A stretch of DNA of 64,000 bases, taken from NCBI RefSeq assembly GCF_022761035.1, contig NZ_JAKWJP010000002.1:434001-498000 (forward strand). The letters run 5' to 3'. The notes beneath the pieces were generated by a model. That model was given only the letters and a program-made list of their open reading frames with translations. It was not told where the DNA came from and ran no database searches. This document shows, in pieces, positions 1 to 8,894 of the stretch. Position numbers and translations under genes: made by a program. The stretch is from Microbacterium sp. SS28. Lineage in GTDB: Bacteria > Actinomycetota > Actinomycetes > Actinomycetales > Microbacteriaceae. The number at the start of each line of letters is the position of its first letter. Positions within the stretch are counted from its first letter, which is position 1.

Positions 1-23
1 CTCTGCCGCAGGCGAAGAGAGGC

Positions 24-1061
24 TCAGGACGCGAAGGGCGCGCGCGTCGCGATGACCGTGACGAGACGCTCGAGCGCGAACACGGAGTCGCGCGACGCGC
101 CCTTGACCTCGGCATCGGCGCGCGCGGCCGCCTGGATCGCCATGCCGAGCGTCGCCTCCGACCACCCCTGCAGATCGCGCCGCGCGCGGTCGACCTGCCA
201 GTCCTTGAGCCCGAGCCGGGCGGCGAGGGCGGCCGAGTGCTCGCGCTGGCCGGCGACACGCGCCATCGTGCGCAGCTTGGAGGCGATCGCCGCGACCATC
301 GGGACGGGGTCGGCGCCCGAGGCGAGGGCGTGGCGCAGCGCGATGAGCGCCTCGCCGTAGCGGCCCGCGATCGCCGTGTCGGCGACCGTGAACGCCGACG
401 TCTCGACGCGGCCGCCGTAGTATCGCTCGACGATCTGATCAGTGATGTCGCCCGGGACGTCGGCGATGAGCTGCTGGCATGCCGCCGCGAGCTCGGTGAG
501 GTCATCGGCGAACGCCGAGACGAGCGCGCGCAGCGCCGTCGGGGTGATGCGCTTCTTCGCCGCCTGGAACTCGCCCGCGGCGAAGTCGAAGCGGTCGCCG
601 TCGCGCTTGACGGCGGGACACGGCACCTCGACGCCGCCGCCCTCGCCCGCGCGGATCGCGTCGAGCAGCTTCTTGCCGCGCACGCTCGCGCCCGTGTGGC
701 GCAGGACGACCGTGGCGCCGTCCTGCGGCGCCGCGAGGTATGAGAGCGCCTCGGCCAGGAACGCATCCGAGCACTTCTCGACGCCGGAGACGCGCACGAG
801 GCGCGGCTCGCCGAAGAGCGACGGCGACGTGACGGCGAGGAGCGTGCCCTGCGAATAGTCGTCGGCCCGGACGTCCGTCACCTCGAGGCTCGGATCCTCG
901 GCGCGCAGGAAGTCCCGCACGGCGGCGGTCGCCCGCTCGGCGCACACTTCTTCGGGCCCGGAGACGAGCACGATGGGCGCGGGCTGCGGGTCGCGCCACG
1001 ACAGCTGCGGGATGGCGCTGCGCGACTTCGCGGGAGCGGTGCGTCGCGGGGTCGGTGCCAT
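24..1061 (-). CDS. holA: DNA polymerase III subunit delta
   Basis: The 345-residue product matches the delta subunit of the DNA polymerase III clamp loader, which opens the sliding clamp during replication. The sequence shows the usual N-terminal degenerate AAA+ region (IVLVSGPEEV near residue 30) and a helical C-terminal collar domain. Length is typical of actinobacterial HolA. The gene follows comEC on the same strand, an order conserved in actinobacteria. The ATG at 1061 is supported by a TAGGCT -10 box six bases upstream, so the mRNA is probably leaderless. That box overlaps the comEC stop codon. Confidence 0.93.
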   Translation of the reverse strand: MAPTPRRTAPAKSRSAIPQLSWRDPQPAPIVLVSGPEEVCAERATAAVRDFLRAEDPSLEVTDVRADDYSQGTLLAVTSPSLFGEPRLVRVSGVEKCSDAFLAEALSYLAAPQDGATVVLRHTGASVRGKKLLDAIRAGEGGGVEVPCPAVKRDGDRFDFAAGEFQAAKKRITPTALRALVSAFADDLTELAAACQQLIADVPGDITDQIVERYYGGRVETSAFTVADTAIAGRYGEALIALRHALASGADPVPMVAAIASKLRTMARVAGQREHSAALAARLGLKDWQVDRARRDLQGWSEATLGMAIQAAARADAEVKGASRDSVFALERLVTVIATRAPFAS

Positions 1062-1067
1062 GCGTCC

Positions 1068-1073
1068 AGCCTA
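1068..1073 (-). promoter_or_regulatory. -10 box of leaderless holA promoter
   Basis: TAGGCT lies six bases before the holA ATG. The TAG stop codon of comEC (1071-1073) forms its first half. Confidence 0.55.
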
Positions 1074-3437
1074 GCCAGCGGGTCCGACCCCGACGGCCCG
1101 CTCGCGCCACACCTGGAGCGACCCCGCACCGATCCAGACCGCGACGACGCCCTGCCGATCCGTGCGCGCGACTACCGCGCCGAGCTCGCTCAGCACGTCG
1201 AGGATCTCCTGGCGTGGATGCCCGTAGTCGTTGCCGAGCCCGACCGTCACGAGGGCGACGGCCGGCCGCGCCGCCCGGTAGAGCTCGGGCTCCTGGTCGG
1301 CGCTTCCGTGGTGCGCGACCTTGACGACGTCGTACGGCGGAGCGAGCGCACCCGATGCCTCGATGGCCCGCTGCGGCGAGGCCGACAGGTCGCCGAGGAA
1401 CAGGGCGGGAGGGATGCCGCCGCCGCGGATCTCGACGACGACGCTCGCATCGTTCCCCGGTGGATACGCGCGGCTCTCGGCACGCGGCCACACGACGCGG
1501 TAGGCCGCCGCGCCCAGCTCGCCCTCGAGCCCCGTGCGCGCCGCGACGAGCGTGGCCCCGCCCCGCGCGAGCGCGTCGAGGACGTGCTCGTGCGCGTCGG
1601 ACCCGGGAGGACCGTGGAGGACTTGGTCGACGCGGCCGACGACCGCATCGACACCGCCCGAGTGGTCGGCGTCGAAGTGCGTCAGCACGAGCAGGTCGAG
1701 GTGTCCGACGCCGGCGCGGGTGAGACATGACTCGAGCGCGCCGGGATCGGGGCCCGTGTCGACGAGGGCCACCTCCCCCGCGGAGCGGACGAGGACGGCG
1801 TCGCCCTGCCCGACATCGCACACGAGGATCGCCCACGCGGGCGGCAGCGTCAGAGGCCCTGCCAGCCCTGCGAGGGCCGCTCCGCCCGCGACGCCGCCCA
1901 CGACGACCGCGACGAGCGCACCGGCGACGGCTCGGACGACCCTCGTGCGATGCGATCGCGGCCCGAGGAGGACGATGACCGCCGCTCCGAGCACCGTGAG
2001 TGCCGCGAGACCCCACCAGCCCTCGAGCCACGGGACCTGTCCGCCGGGAAGCTCCGCGAAGGTCGTCGCCGTCGCGGCGATCCACGCCGCCGGCACCCAC
2101 GCGAGCGCCGCGAGCCCAGACTGCAGGACCGGGATCGGCAGCGCGAGGCACGCGGCGAGGCCGACGACGGTGGCCACCGGGGCGGCGGGCGCCGCAAGGA
2201 GGTTCGCGATGACGCCGTAGAGCGGGATGGTCGGCGCGATGAGGACGAGGAGGGGACCGCACGCGAGCTGCGCCGCGAGCGGAACCGAGAATCCGAGCGC
2301 GAGGGCGCGCGGCATCCATCGTTCGAGCCCCGCCGCGAGTGGGCGCGCGAGGAGCAGGAGCGACGCCGTCGCGACGCTCGAGAGCGCGAAGCCGAGCGAG
2401 GTGGAGAGCCACGGATCCACGGCGAGCAGGACCGTCACCGCGAGGCACAGGACCGCGACGCCAGCGGCCGAGCGGCCCAGGACGACGGCGAGCATCGCGA
2501 CGGCGGCCATCGCGGCGGCGCGCGCGACACTCGGCTCGGGGGTCACGAGCACGACGAATGCGACGAGGGCGGCGATCCCGACACCGACCCGCACGCCACG
2601 CCGCGCCCCGAGCAGCGCGGCGCCCGCGAAGGCGAGACCGACGACGAGGGCGCAGTTCGCTCCCGAGACGGCAGTGAGGTGCGAGAGCGAGGAGGCCTTC
2701 ATCGCGGCGTCGAGGTCTGCGCCGACCCCGCTGGTGTCGCCGACGGCGAGTCCCGCCACGAGGCCTCCTCCCGGGTCCGGCAGCCCGCGCGTCGCGGCGA
2801 CGAGGCCGTCGCGCAGCGCCCCCGCGAGCGCCTCCGGTCCCGACGGCGGCTCGACCACCTCGACACCCGCCGACGCCGTGACGAGCACGACCGACCGCTC
2901 CCCCGGATCGGCGGGCCGCGTCGTCCCTCGAACGACGATGACGGCCCCGACGTCGAGCTCCCCGAGCCCGTCGACGTCATCCGGCTGCACCCCGATCGAC
3001 ACCGGCAGGTCGACCGATCGCGCGACAGGGCCCGTCGCTGCGCGCGACGTGACGGCGTCGAACACGAGCTGGCCCGTCGCGGCGCGCCGCTCGATCTTGC
3101 CGACGACCCGCGCCGTGAGCTCGACGGCCCGTCCGCCGTCGACCGAGAGCGTCACGAGAGCCGTCCGGGCGGGCTGGGCGAGCACGACGTGCGAGGCGAC
3201 GACCGCCGCAGCGGCACACGCGAGGACGACGACGACCGCGACGCGTCGCCGAGCATGCGGCCGAGCATCCAGCCGAGCATGCGGCCGCAGCAGGAGGCTC
3301 ATCGCGACCGCGGTCGCGATCCAGGCCGCCGCCGCGAGCACCGGCGCGATGGCGGGGACCATCGTCGCGGCAGCCGCCGTCCCCCACACCAGCAGCGCGA
3401 CCGGCACGAGGCGGAATCGCCGCAGCCGACGGGTCAC
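1071..3437 (-). CDS. comEC: ComEC/Rec2 family DNA internalisation protein
   Basis: This 788-residue polytopic membrane protein has the ComEC layout: N-terminal membrane helices, a soluble segment, a multi-helix competence domain in the middle, and a C-terminal metallo-beta-lactamase-like domain with a zinc-type motif (THFDADHSGG near residue 590) and a later HHGS. The family forms the inner-membrane channel for single-stranded DNA uptake. Its GTG start overlaps the comEA stop by four bases (GTGA), so the two are translationally coupled. Whether this organism is naturally competent cannot be told from the window; pilus genes are not present here. Confidence 0.92.
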   Translation of the reverse strand: MTRRLRRFRLVPVALLVWGTAAAATMVPAIAPVLAAAAWIATAVAMSLLLRPHARLDARPHARRRVAVVVVLACAAAAVVASHVVLAQPARTALVTLSVDGGRAVELTARVVGKIERRAATGQLVFDAVTSRAATGPVARSVDLPVSIGVQPDDVDGLGELDVGAVIVVRGTTRPADPGERSVVLVTASAGVEVVEPPSGPEALAGALRDGLVAATRGLPDPGGGLVAGLAVGDTSGVGADLDAAMKASSLSHLTAVSGANCALVVGLAFAGAALLGARRGVRVGVGIAALVAFVVLVTPEPSVARAAAMAAVAMLAVVLGRSAAGVAVLCLAVTVLLAVDPWLSTSLGFALSSVATASLLLLARPLAAGLERWMPRALALGFSVPLAAQLACGPLLVLIAPTIPLYGVIANLLAAPAAPVATVVGLAACLALPIPVLQSGLAALAWVPAAWIAATATTFAELPGGQVPWLEGWWGLAALTVLGAAVIVLLGPRSHRTRVVRAVAGALVAVVVGGVAGGAALAGLAGPLTLPPAWAILVCDVGQGDAVLVRSAGEVALVDTGPDPGALESCLTRAGVGHLDLLVLTHFDADHSGGVDAVVGRVDQVLHGPPGSDAHEHVLDALARGGATLVAARTGLEGELGAAAYRVVWPRAESRAYPPGNDASVVVEIRGGGIPPALFLGDLSASPQRAIEASGALAPPYDVVKVAHHGSADQEPELYRAARPAVALVTVGLGNDYGHPRQEILDVLSELGAVVARTDRQGVVAVWIGAGSLQVWRERAVGVGPAG

Positions 3438-4027
3438 ACGCTCACCTGGTCGCGCAGGGCCTCGAGCATCTTGTCGCCGATGCCGGGCACCGCGAGGAGA
3501 TCTTCGACGCTCGTGAACCGGCCGTTCTCATCGCGCCACGCGATGATGCGCTCCGCCATCGCGGGCCCGATGCGCGGGAGCGTGTCGAGCGCCGCCGCGT
3601 CCGCGGTGTTGAGATTGACGCGTCCGTCCGTCTGCGCCGCACCGGCGCCGGGGTCGGGTGCGGCGCCCGCGACGGGCACGGCGAGCTGCTCGCCGTCGCT
3701 CAGCGGTCGCGCGAGGTTCACGGCGGCGCGGTCGGCCTCCGCCGTGAATCCCCCCGCCGCCGCGATCGCGTCCACGACGCGGGCGTGCTCGCCGAGGACG
3801 TACAGTCCCGGCGCCGCGACGGCTCCCGAGACGTGCACATAGACGGATGCCGCGGGTGCGGCATCCGTCCCCGGTCCCTCCGACGCGGGAACGGCCTCGA
3901 CCGGCGATGCGGCCCCGCGGACGATGCCGATGCCCACCGTCACCGCGAGCGCCGCGAGGACCACGACGACGGCCGCCCCGACCCCCAGACGCCTGCGGCC
4001 CTGCACGGGGTCTTCGGCCGCAGTCAC
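3434..4027 (-). CDS. comEA: ComEA family DNA-binding protein
   Basis: The 197-residue protein has one N-terminal membrane helix (about residues 14-36), an SLBB-like domain (VYVHVSGAV onward) and a C-terminal pair of helix-hairpin-helix motifs (LNTADAAALDTLPRIG and LLAVPGIG). This is the canonical ComEA architecture: a membrane-anchored receptor that binds double-stranded DNA outside the cytoplasmic membrane and feeds ComEC. The start is GTG with a TAGCGT -10 box seven bases upstream and no Shine-Dalgarno sequence, suggesting a leaderless comEA-comEC transcript. Confidence 0.92.
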   Translation of the reverse strand: MTAAEDPVQGRRRLGVGAAVVVVLAALAVTVGIGIVRGAASPVEAVPASEGPGTDAAPAASVYVHVSGAVAAPGLYVLGEHARVVDAIAAAGGFTAEADRAAVNLARPLSDGEQLAVPVAGAAPDPGAGAAQTDGRVNLNTADAAALDTLPRIGPAMAERIIAWRDENGRFTSVEDLLAVPGIGDKMLEALRDQVSV

Positions 4028-4034
4028 GCGGTCG

Positions 4035-4040
4035 ACGCTA
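4035..4040 (-). promoter_or_regulatory. -10 box of leaderless comEA promoter
   Basis: TAGCGT lies seven bases before the comEA GTG. Confidence 0.45.
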
Positions 4041-4131
4041 GGGCGGGACGATCACCCCCGACCGCCTCGGAAGCACGGACGTGGATGACCGGACCCGCAC
4101 AGCGGGGTGGGGAGGAGACTCAGCGCGAGAC

Positions 4132-6717
4132 TCAGCGCGTGCTGAAGCTCACGACCTTGGGCGGGCGCACGATCGCGCGGACGATCTGACGATCGCCGAG
4201 CGAGCGGATGACGCGCTCATCCGAGCGGGCGAGCCTCTCGAGGGCTGCGCCGTCGATGCGCGCGGGCACGTCGAGCGTGGCGCGCACCTTGCCGTCGATC
4301 TGCACGACCGCTTTGACCGAGTCCTCGACGAGCAGCGTGGGATCGGCCTGACGCCACGGCACGAGACCCACGAACGAGTCGTAGCCGAGCACCTCCCACA
4401 TCTCTTCGGCCGTGTGCGGAGCGAACAGGTCGAGCACCATCGCGATCGCCTCGGCGGCCTCGCGCACGGCGGGATCGCCCGCGCCGGCATCCGAGTCGAT
4501 CGTCTTGCGCGTCGCGTTGACGAGCTCCATGAGGCGCGCGACGACGACGTTGAACTTCGTCTGCTCGATGAGCCCAGGAGCGTCGGCGAGCAGACGGTGC
4601 GTCACGCGGCGCAGCGCCGCGTCGCCCTCGGCCCACACGACGTCGGGGCTGCTCGTCACCTCGTGCGCGATGCGCCACGCGCGGGCGAGGAACTTCGTCG
4701 CACCCGTCGTCGAGACGTCGTCCCAGTCCTTGTCGTCCTCGACGGGGCCTGCGAAGGCCAGCGCGACGCGCAGCGCGTCGGCGCCGTGCGCGTCGAGCTC
4801 CTCCTGGAAGAGCACGAGGTTGCCCTTGCTCTTGGACATCTTGGCCCCGCCCAGGATCACCATGCCCTGGTTGATGAGGCTGGAGAACGGCTCGGTGAAG
4901 TCGACGAGGCCCATGTCGAAGAGGGCCTTCGTGATGAAGCGCGCGTACAGCAGGTGCAGGATCGCGTGCTCTACGCCGCCGATGTAGAAGTCGACGGGAC
5001 CCCACTTGCCGGCCTCGCGCGCCGAGAACGCCTCGCCCGCATCGCGCGGCGACAGGTATCGCAGGAAGTACCACGAGCTGTCGACGAAGGTGTCCATCGT
5101 GTCCGTGTCGCGCAGCGCGTCCTCTCCCGTCTCGGGGTCGGTCGTCGCGACCCAGTCGGACGCACCGCCGAGCGGCGAGGTGCCCTTGGGCTTGAGGTCG
5201 AGACCCTCGACGGACGGGAGGAGCACGGGGAGCTGCTCGTCGGGCACCGGGACGGTGCGGCCGTCCTGCGTGTGGACCATCGGGATGGGTGTGCCCCAGT
5301 AGCGCTGGCGCGAGATGAGCCAGTCGCGCAGGCGGAACGACTTCGCCGCCCGTCCCGTGCCCGCCGCTTCGAGCTTCTCGACCATCCGCGCGATCGCGTT
5401 GCGCTTGGAGAGCCCGTCGAGCGCGCCCGAGTTGATCATGCGGCCCTCGCCCGTGAGCGCGATGCCGGTCTTGGCGGGATCGATCGTGTCGAGCGTCAGG
5501 GCGTCGGCGCCGGGATCGATCGGCACGCCGTCGTCGTCGAGCTCGATGACCGGGATGGCGCCCGTGATGGGCGCCGTGGTGTCGACGACGACGCGCACGG
5601 GCAGGTCGAACGCGCGCGCGAAGTCGAGGTCGCGCTGGTCGTGCGCGGGCACGGCCATGACGGCGCCGTGGCCGTAGTCCGCGAGGACGTAGTCGGCGGC
5701 CCAGATCGGCAGGCGCTCGCCGTTGACGGGGTTGATCGCGTACCGCTCGAGGAAGACGCCGGTCTTGGGGCGGTCGGTGCTCTGGCGCTCGATCTCGGTC
5801 TCGCGCTGGACGCCCGCGAGGTACTCGCCGAAGCGGGAGCGGACCGCGTCGGACGCACCCGCGGCGAGCTCCGCCGCGAGATCCGACTCGGGCGCGACGA
5901 CGAAGAACGTCGCGCCGTGCAGCGTGTCGGGGCGCGTCGAGAAGACCGTCACGACGCCCTCGCGGCCCTCGATCGCGAAGTCGATGTCGGCTCCCACCGA
6001 ACGGCCGATCCAGTTGCGCTGCATCTGCAGCACCTTGTGCGGCCAGAAGCCCTCGAGCTGGTTGAGGTCATCGAGCAGGCGGTCGGCGTAGTCCGTGATG
6101 CGGAAGTACCACTGCGTCAGCTTCTTCTTGACGACCTCGGCGCCGCAGCGCTCGCAGTGCCCTTCGACGACCTGCTCGTTGGCGAGCACCGTCTGGTCGT
6201 TGGGGCACCAGTTGACGGGGCTCTCCTTGCGATAGGCCAGCCCGCGCTCATAGAGCTTCTGGAAGAGCCACTGGTTCCAGCGGTAGTACTCGGGGTCGCT
6301 CGTGTGCAGGACGCGCGACCAGTCGAACGAGACGCCGTAGTCCTTGAGGCTCTCGCGCTGCTGCGCGATGTTCTCGTACGTCCACTTGACGGGGTCGGCG
6401 CCGCGCTTGATCGCCGCGTTCTCGGCGGGCAGGCCGAACGAGTCCCAGCCGATGGGGTTCAGCACGTTGTAGCCGCGGTGACGCCAGAAGCGCGCGACGA
6501 TGTCGGAGTAGAGGTAGTTCTCGGCGTGCCCCATGTGCAGATCGCCCGAGGGGTACGGGAACATCGCGAGGACGTACTTGCGGGGGCGCGTGTCTCCTTC
6601 GCCGCCGGCGCGGAACGGGTCGTCCTGGGCCCACCGGGCCTGCCACTTGGCCTGGGCGGCGTGCGCGTCGTACGCGGCGCTCTCGGCGGCGGGCAGGGAC
6701 GAGGAGCTCTGGGACAC
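4132..6717 (-). CDS. leuS: Leucine--tRNA ligase
   Basis: Class Ia aminoacyl-tRNA synthetase charging tRNA-Leu. The signature motifs are present: HMGH near residue 62, the CP1 editing insertion, and KMSKS near residue 627, followed by the anticodon-binding domain. I prefer the GTG at 6717 (VSQSSSSLP), about 861 residues. An in-frame ATG at 6765 would add 16 residues, but a likely -10 box (TAACCT, 6769-6774) sits only three bases before it, so transcription would start at about that ATG or just inside it. The gene ends beside a 12-base tandem repeat containing the stop codon (about 4118-4141). Confidence 0.95.
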   Translation of the reverse strand: MSQSSSSLPAAESAAYDAHAAQAKWQARWAQDDPFRAGGEGDTRPRKYVLAMFPYPSGDLHMGHAENYLYSDIVARFWRHRGYNVLNPIGWDSFGLPAENAAIKRGADPVKWTYENIAQQRESLKDYGVSFDWSRVLHTSDPEYYRWNQWLFQKLYERGLAYRKESPVNWCPNDQTVLANEQVVEGHCERCGAEVVKKKLTQWYFRITDYADRLLDDLNQLEGFWPHKVLQMQRNWIGRSVGADIDFAIEGREGVVTVFSTRPDTLHGATFFVVAPESDLAAELAAGASDAVRSRFGEYLAGVQRETEIERQSTDRPKTGVFLERYAINPVNGERLPIWAADYVLADYGHGAVMAVPAHDQRDLDFARAFDLPVRVVVDTTAPITGAIPVIELDDDGVPIDPGADALTLDTIDPAKTGIALTGEGRMINSGALDGLSKRNAIARMVEKLEAAGTGRAAKSFRLRDWLISRQRYWGTPIPMVHTQDGRTVPVPDEQLPVLLPSVEGLDLKPKGTSPLGGASDWVATTDPETGEDALRDTDTMDTFVDSSWYFLRYLSPRDAGEAFSAREAGKWGPVDFYIGGVEHAILHLLYARFITKALFDMGLVDFTEPFSSLINQGMVILGGAKMSKSKGNLVLFQEELDAHGADALRVALAFAGPVEDDKDWDDVSTTGATKFLARAWRIAHEVTSSPDVVWAEGDAALRRVTHRLLADAPGLIEQTKFNVVVARLMELVNATRKTIDSDAGAGDPAVREAAEAIAMVLDLFAPHTAEEMWEVLGYDSFVGLVPWRQADPTLLVEDSVKAVVQIDGKVRATLDVPARIDGAALERLARSDERVIRSLGDRQIVRAIVRPPKVVSFSTR

Positions 6718-6786
6718 GTGTGGGGACCAATCGTGCGAAGACGGGAAGGCGCGCGAAACGCGCATTCCAGGTTACCGGACCCGCGT

Positions 6787-6849
6787 CCGGCCCAGCCGGC
6801 TCACCGTCCAGCCGAGCCTGCTCGCCGTCCGGCCGAGCCTGCTCACCAT
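6787..6849. repeat. Three tandem 21-bp repeats at the pabB 3' end
   Basis: Three imperfect 21-base units lie head to tail at 6787-6807, 6808-6828 and 6829-6849. Read on the minus strand the core is GTGAGCAGGCTCGGCCGG. The pabB TGA stop is inside the unit nearest the gene. The repeats fill almost the whole gap between leuS and pabB. Confidence 0.8.
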
Positions 6850-8144
6850 CCGGGCGGCAGCTCGCCGCCGAGCGCAGCGAGGGGGCCGCGCGCCTTGACG
6901 CCCACCTCCGCCACCTCGGCCGAGGCATCCGATCTCCAGGTGATCCCGCCGCCGGCCCCGACGTACGCGCCGTCCGCGTGCACGACGATCGACCGGATGA
7001 CCATCGCGAGGTCGAGCGCGCCGTCGTCGCCGACCCACCCGAAGCATCCGGCGAACACGCCGCGCGGGGCCGCCTCGAGCTCGTGGAGGATCGTCATGGC
7101 CGAGAGCTTCGGTGCACCCGTCATGCTTCCCGCGGGGAACGCGGCATCCAGCAGACCGCCGACCGTCGTCCCCGCCTCGAGGCGCCCCGAGACGGTGCTC
7201 ACGAGCTGGTGCACGGCGGGATAGCTCTCGACGGCGAACAGGCGGTCGACCGCGACCGAAGCGGGCGCGCTCACGCGCGACAGGTCGTTGCGCATGAGGT
7301 CGACGATCATGACGTTCTCGGCGCGCTCCTTCACGCTCGCCACGAGCTCGGCCGCGAGCGCAGCGTCGGACGCGGCATCCGTCCCCCGCGGACGCGTGCC
7401 CTTGATGGGGTGCGTGCGCACGACGCCGTCCTGCACCTCGAGGAACAGCTCGGGGCTCGCGCTCAGGAGCGCGACGACCCCCGACCGGATCAGACCGCCG
7501 TGGTGCGCGGGCGTGCGGGCACGCAGGCGCAGATAGACCGCGAGCGGATCGACGGATGCGTCGACCTCGAAGCGCGTCGTGAGGCACAGCTGATACGCGT
7601 CGCCTTCGCGGATCGCATCGCGGCAGCGCTCGACGAGCTGGGCGTACTCCCCCGGCTCGTGCCGCGCGCGCACCGTGACGGGCTCGGGCTCGCCCTCCGC
7701 CGGCTCGGCGTGCGACGCCGCGACGTCGCGAGCGAACGCGGCGATCTCGTCGGCGGGCGCGAACGCCCAGATCCGGCGCGTCGCATGGTCGAACGCGACG
7801 TGCCGCTCGACGCGCAGCCACAGCTGCTGCGGGATGCCGGGCTCGACCGGGCTCGTCGGTGCACCCGCGCGCGCGGCGGCGTCCTCGTACCCGAGCCAGC
7901 CGATCCAGCCGCCCGAGAAGCGGCCGCTCTCTGCCTGCTCGCCGGGCGGTTCCGCGCACGCGAGTGCCCGGATGGCCGCCGGATCGGGCTCGACCGAGCC
8001 CCCGCCGACCCAACTCCAGCCCGTCGTCGCACCCGGCCCCGCGTCGAGCCAGAACGAGTCCGCGCGCTGCGCGAAACCGGCCAGATAGACCGTCTCGGGG
8101 TCGATCCACTCGTCGAGCAGCGTGGCGACGAGCGGGCGGAACAT
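6843..8144 (-). CDS. pabB: Aminodeoxychorismate synthase component I
   Basis: Chorismate-utilising enzyme of 433 residues. The C-terminal half carries the family motifs: PIKGTRPRG, the PAGSMTGAPK loop and a GAGGGI segment. The lysine in PIKGT is the residue that distinguishes PabB (4-amino-4-deoxychorismate synthesis, folate pathway) from TrpE, which has alanine there. The glutamine amidotransferase partner is not in the window. The ATG at 8144 has TAGCCT six bases upstream (8151-8156); the spacer GGGAGA could also act as a Shine-Dalgarno sequence. Confidence 0.88.
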   Translation of the reverse strand: MFRPLVATLLDEWIDPETVYLAGFAQRADSFWLDAGPGATTGWSWVGGGSVEPDPAAIRALACAEPPGEQAESGRFSGGWIGWLGYEDAAARAGAPTSPVEPGIPQQLWLRVERHVAFDHATRRIWAFAPADEIAAFARDVAASHAEPAEGEPEPVTVRARHEPGEYAQLVERCRDAIREGDAYQLCLTTRFEVDASVDPLAVYLRLRARTPAHHGGLIRSGVVALLSASPELFLEVQDGVVRTHPIKGTRPRGTDAASDAALAAELVASVKERAENVMIVDLMRNDLSRVSAPASVAVDRLFAVESYPAVHQLVSTVSGRLEAGTTVGGLLDAAFPAGSMTGAPKLSAMTILHELEAAPRGVFAGCFGWVGDDGALDLAMVIRSIVVHADGAYVGAGGGITWRSDASAEVAEVGVKARGPLAALGGELPPGW

Positions 8145-8150
8145 TCTCCC

Positions 8151-8156
8151 AGGCTA
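8151..8156 (-). promoter_or_regulatory. -10 box of pabB promoter
   Basis: TAGCCT lies six bases before the pabB ATG. It faces the dedA promoter 20 bases away (divergent pair). Confidence 0.5.
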
Positions 8157-8173
8157 GAGCCCGCCTGCGCCCT

Positions 8174-8179
8174 TAGGCT
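8174..8179 (+). promoter_or_regulatory. -10 box of leaderless dedA promoter
   Basis: TAGGCT lies six bases before the GTG start at 8186. Confidence 0.5.
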
Positions 8180-8185
8180 CAGGGG

Positions 8186-8890
8186 GTGAACGAGTTCCTC
8201 TCGTGGCTCCTCGACGCCGTGCAGAGCGTCGATCCGCTCGTGAGGACGATCGTCGCCGGCATCGCGGTCATGCTCGAGACGAGCGTCCTGATCGGGCTCG
8301 TCGTGCCGGGCGACACCATCGTCATCGTCGCGGGGACGGCAGTGGCATCCCCTCTCGAGGGAATCCTGCTCGGCATCGCGGTCGTCATCGGCGCGCTCAT
8401 CGGCGAGAGCGTCGGCTTCTGGCTGGGACGGTTCCTGGGCCCGAAGATCCGGGCGTCGCGCCTCGGCCAGCGCCTCGGCGACGACAAATGGGAGCGCTCG
8501 GAGCGATACCTGCGCCGCCGCGGAGGACCCGCGATCTTCATCTCGCGCTTCCTGCCCGTCCTCCACTCGCTCGTGCCGCTCACGGTCGGGATGAGCGGGT
8601 ACTCGTATCGGCGGTTCCTCGCGTGGACCGCCCCCGCATGCGTCGTGTGGGCGACGCTCTTCATCTCCGTGTCCGCCGCCGCGGCGGGGACCTATCGGGA
8701 ACTCGCCGACCAGCTCCACTACGCGGGCTACATCTTCGTCGCCGTGATCGTCGGGTTCCTCGTCCTCGTCTTCCTCGGAAAGAAGCTCATCGAGCGGCTC
8801 GAGCGCCGCCACCTGCATGCGGAGGACCAGATCTCGGGCCGTTCGGACACCCTCCGGTCAGGTCATGTCGAGGAGGACATGGAAGACTGA
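8186..8890 (+). CDS. DedA family membrane protein
   Basis: A 234-residue integral membrane protein of the DedA/SNARE-associated (VTT domain) family. It has about five hydrophobic segments, the conserved re-entrant glycine-rich region (GLVVPGDTIVIVAG near residue 35), a GESVGFWLGRFLG stretch, and the arginine motif SRFLPVLHSLVPLTVG. DedA proteins are linked to lipid carrier flipping and membrane homeostasis; the exact substrate here is unknown. It is divergent from pabB and followed after four bases by an APP1-type phosphatase, which may also act on membrane lipid. Confidence 0.85.
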   Translation: MNEFLSWLLDAVQSVDPLVRTIVAGIAVMLETSVLIGLVVPGDTIVIVAGTAVASPLEGILLGIAVVIGALIGESVGFWLGRFLGPKIRASRLGQRLGDDKWERSERYLRRRGGPAIFISRFLPVLHSLVPLTVGMSGYSYRRFLAWTAPACVVWATLFISVSAAAAGTYRELADQLHYAGYIFVAVIVGFLVLVFLGKKLIERLERRHLHAEDQISGRSDTLRSGHVEEDMED

Positions 8891-8894
8891 GGGG

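Noticed and set aside
3240..3300. Repeats of GAGCATGCGGCC/GAGCATCCAGCC resembling a small array
   Set aside because: They encode the RPHARLDARPHARR stretch of ComEC; too short and irregular for an array of any kind.
1950..3842. Long open frames on the plus strand opposite comEC (up to 630 codons)
   Set aside because: Arg/Asp/Glu-rich antisense shadows typical of 70% GC genes; no domain and no start signal.
3845..3866. Hairpin ACGGATGCCGC-GGGT-GCGGCATCCGT in comEA as a regulatory element
   Set aside because: It is two adjacent GGATGCC words in opposite orientation within coding sequence; no T-run, so it is treated under the over-represented word.
4081..7224. A 1047-codon frame antisense to leuS
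   Set aside because: It is the mirror of a verified synthetase gene; the composition is Arg/Val/Asp-rich without motifs.
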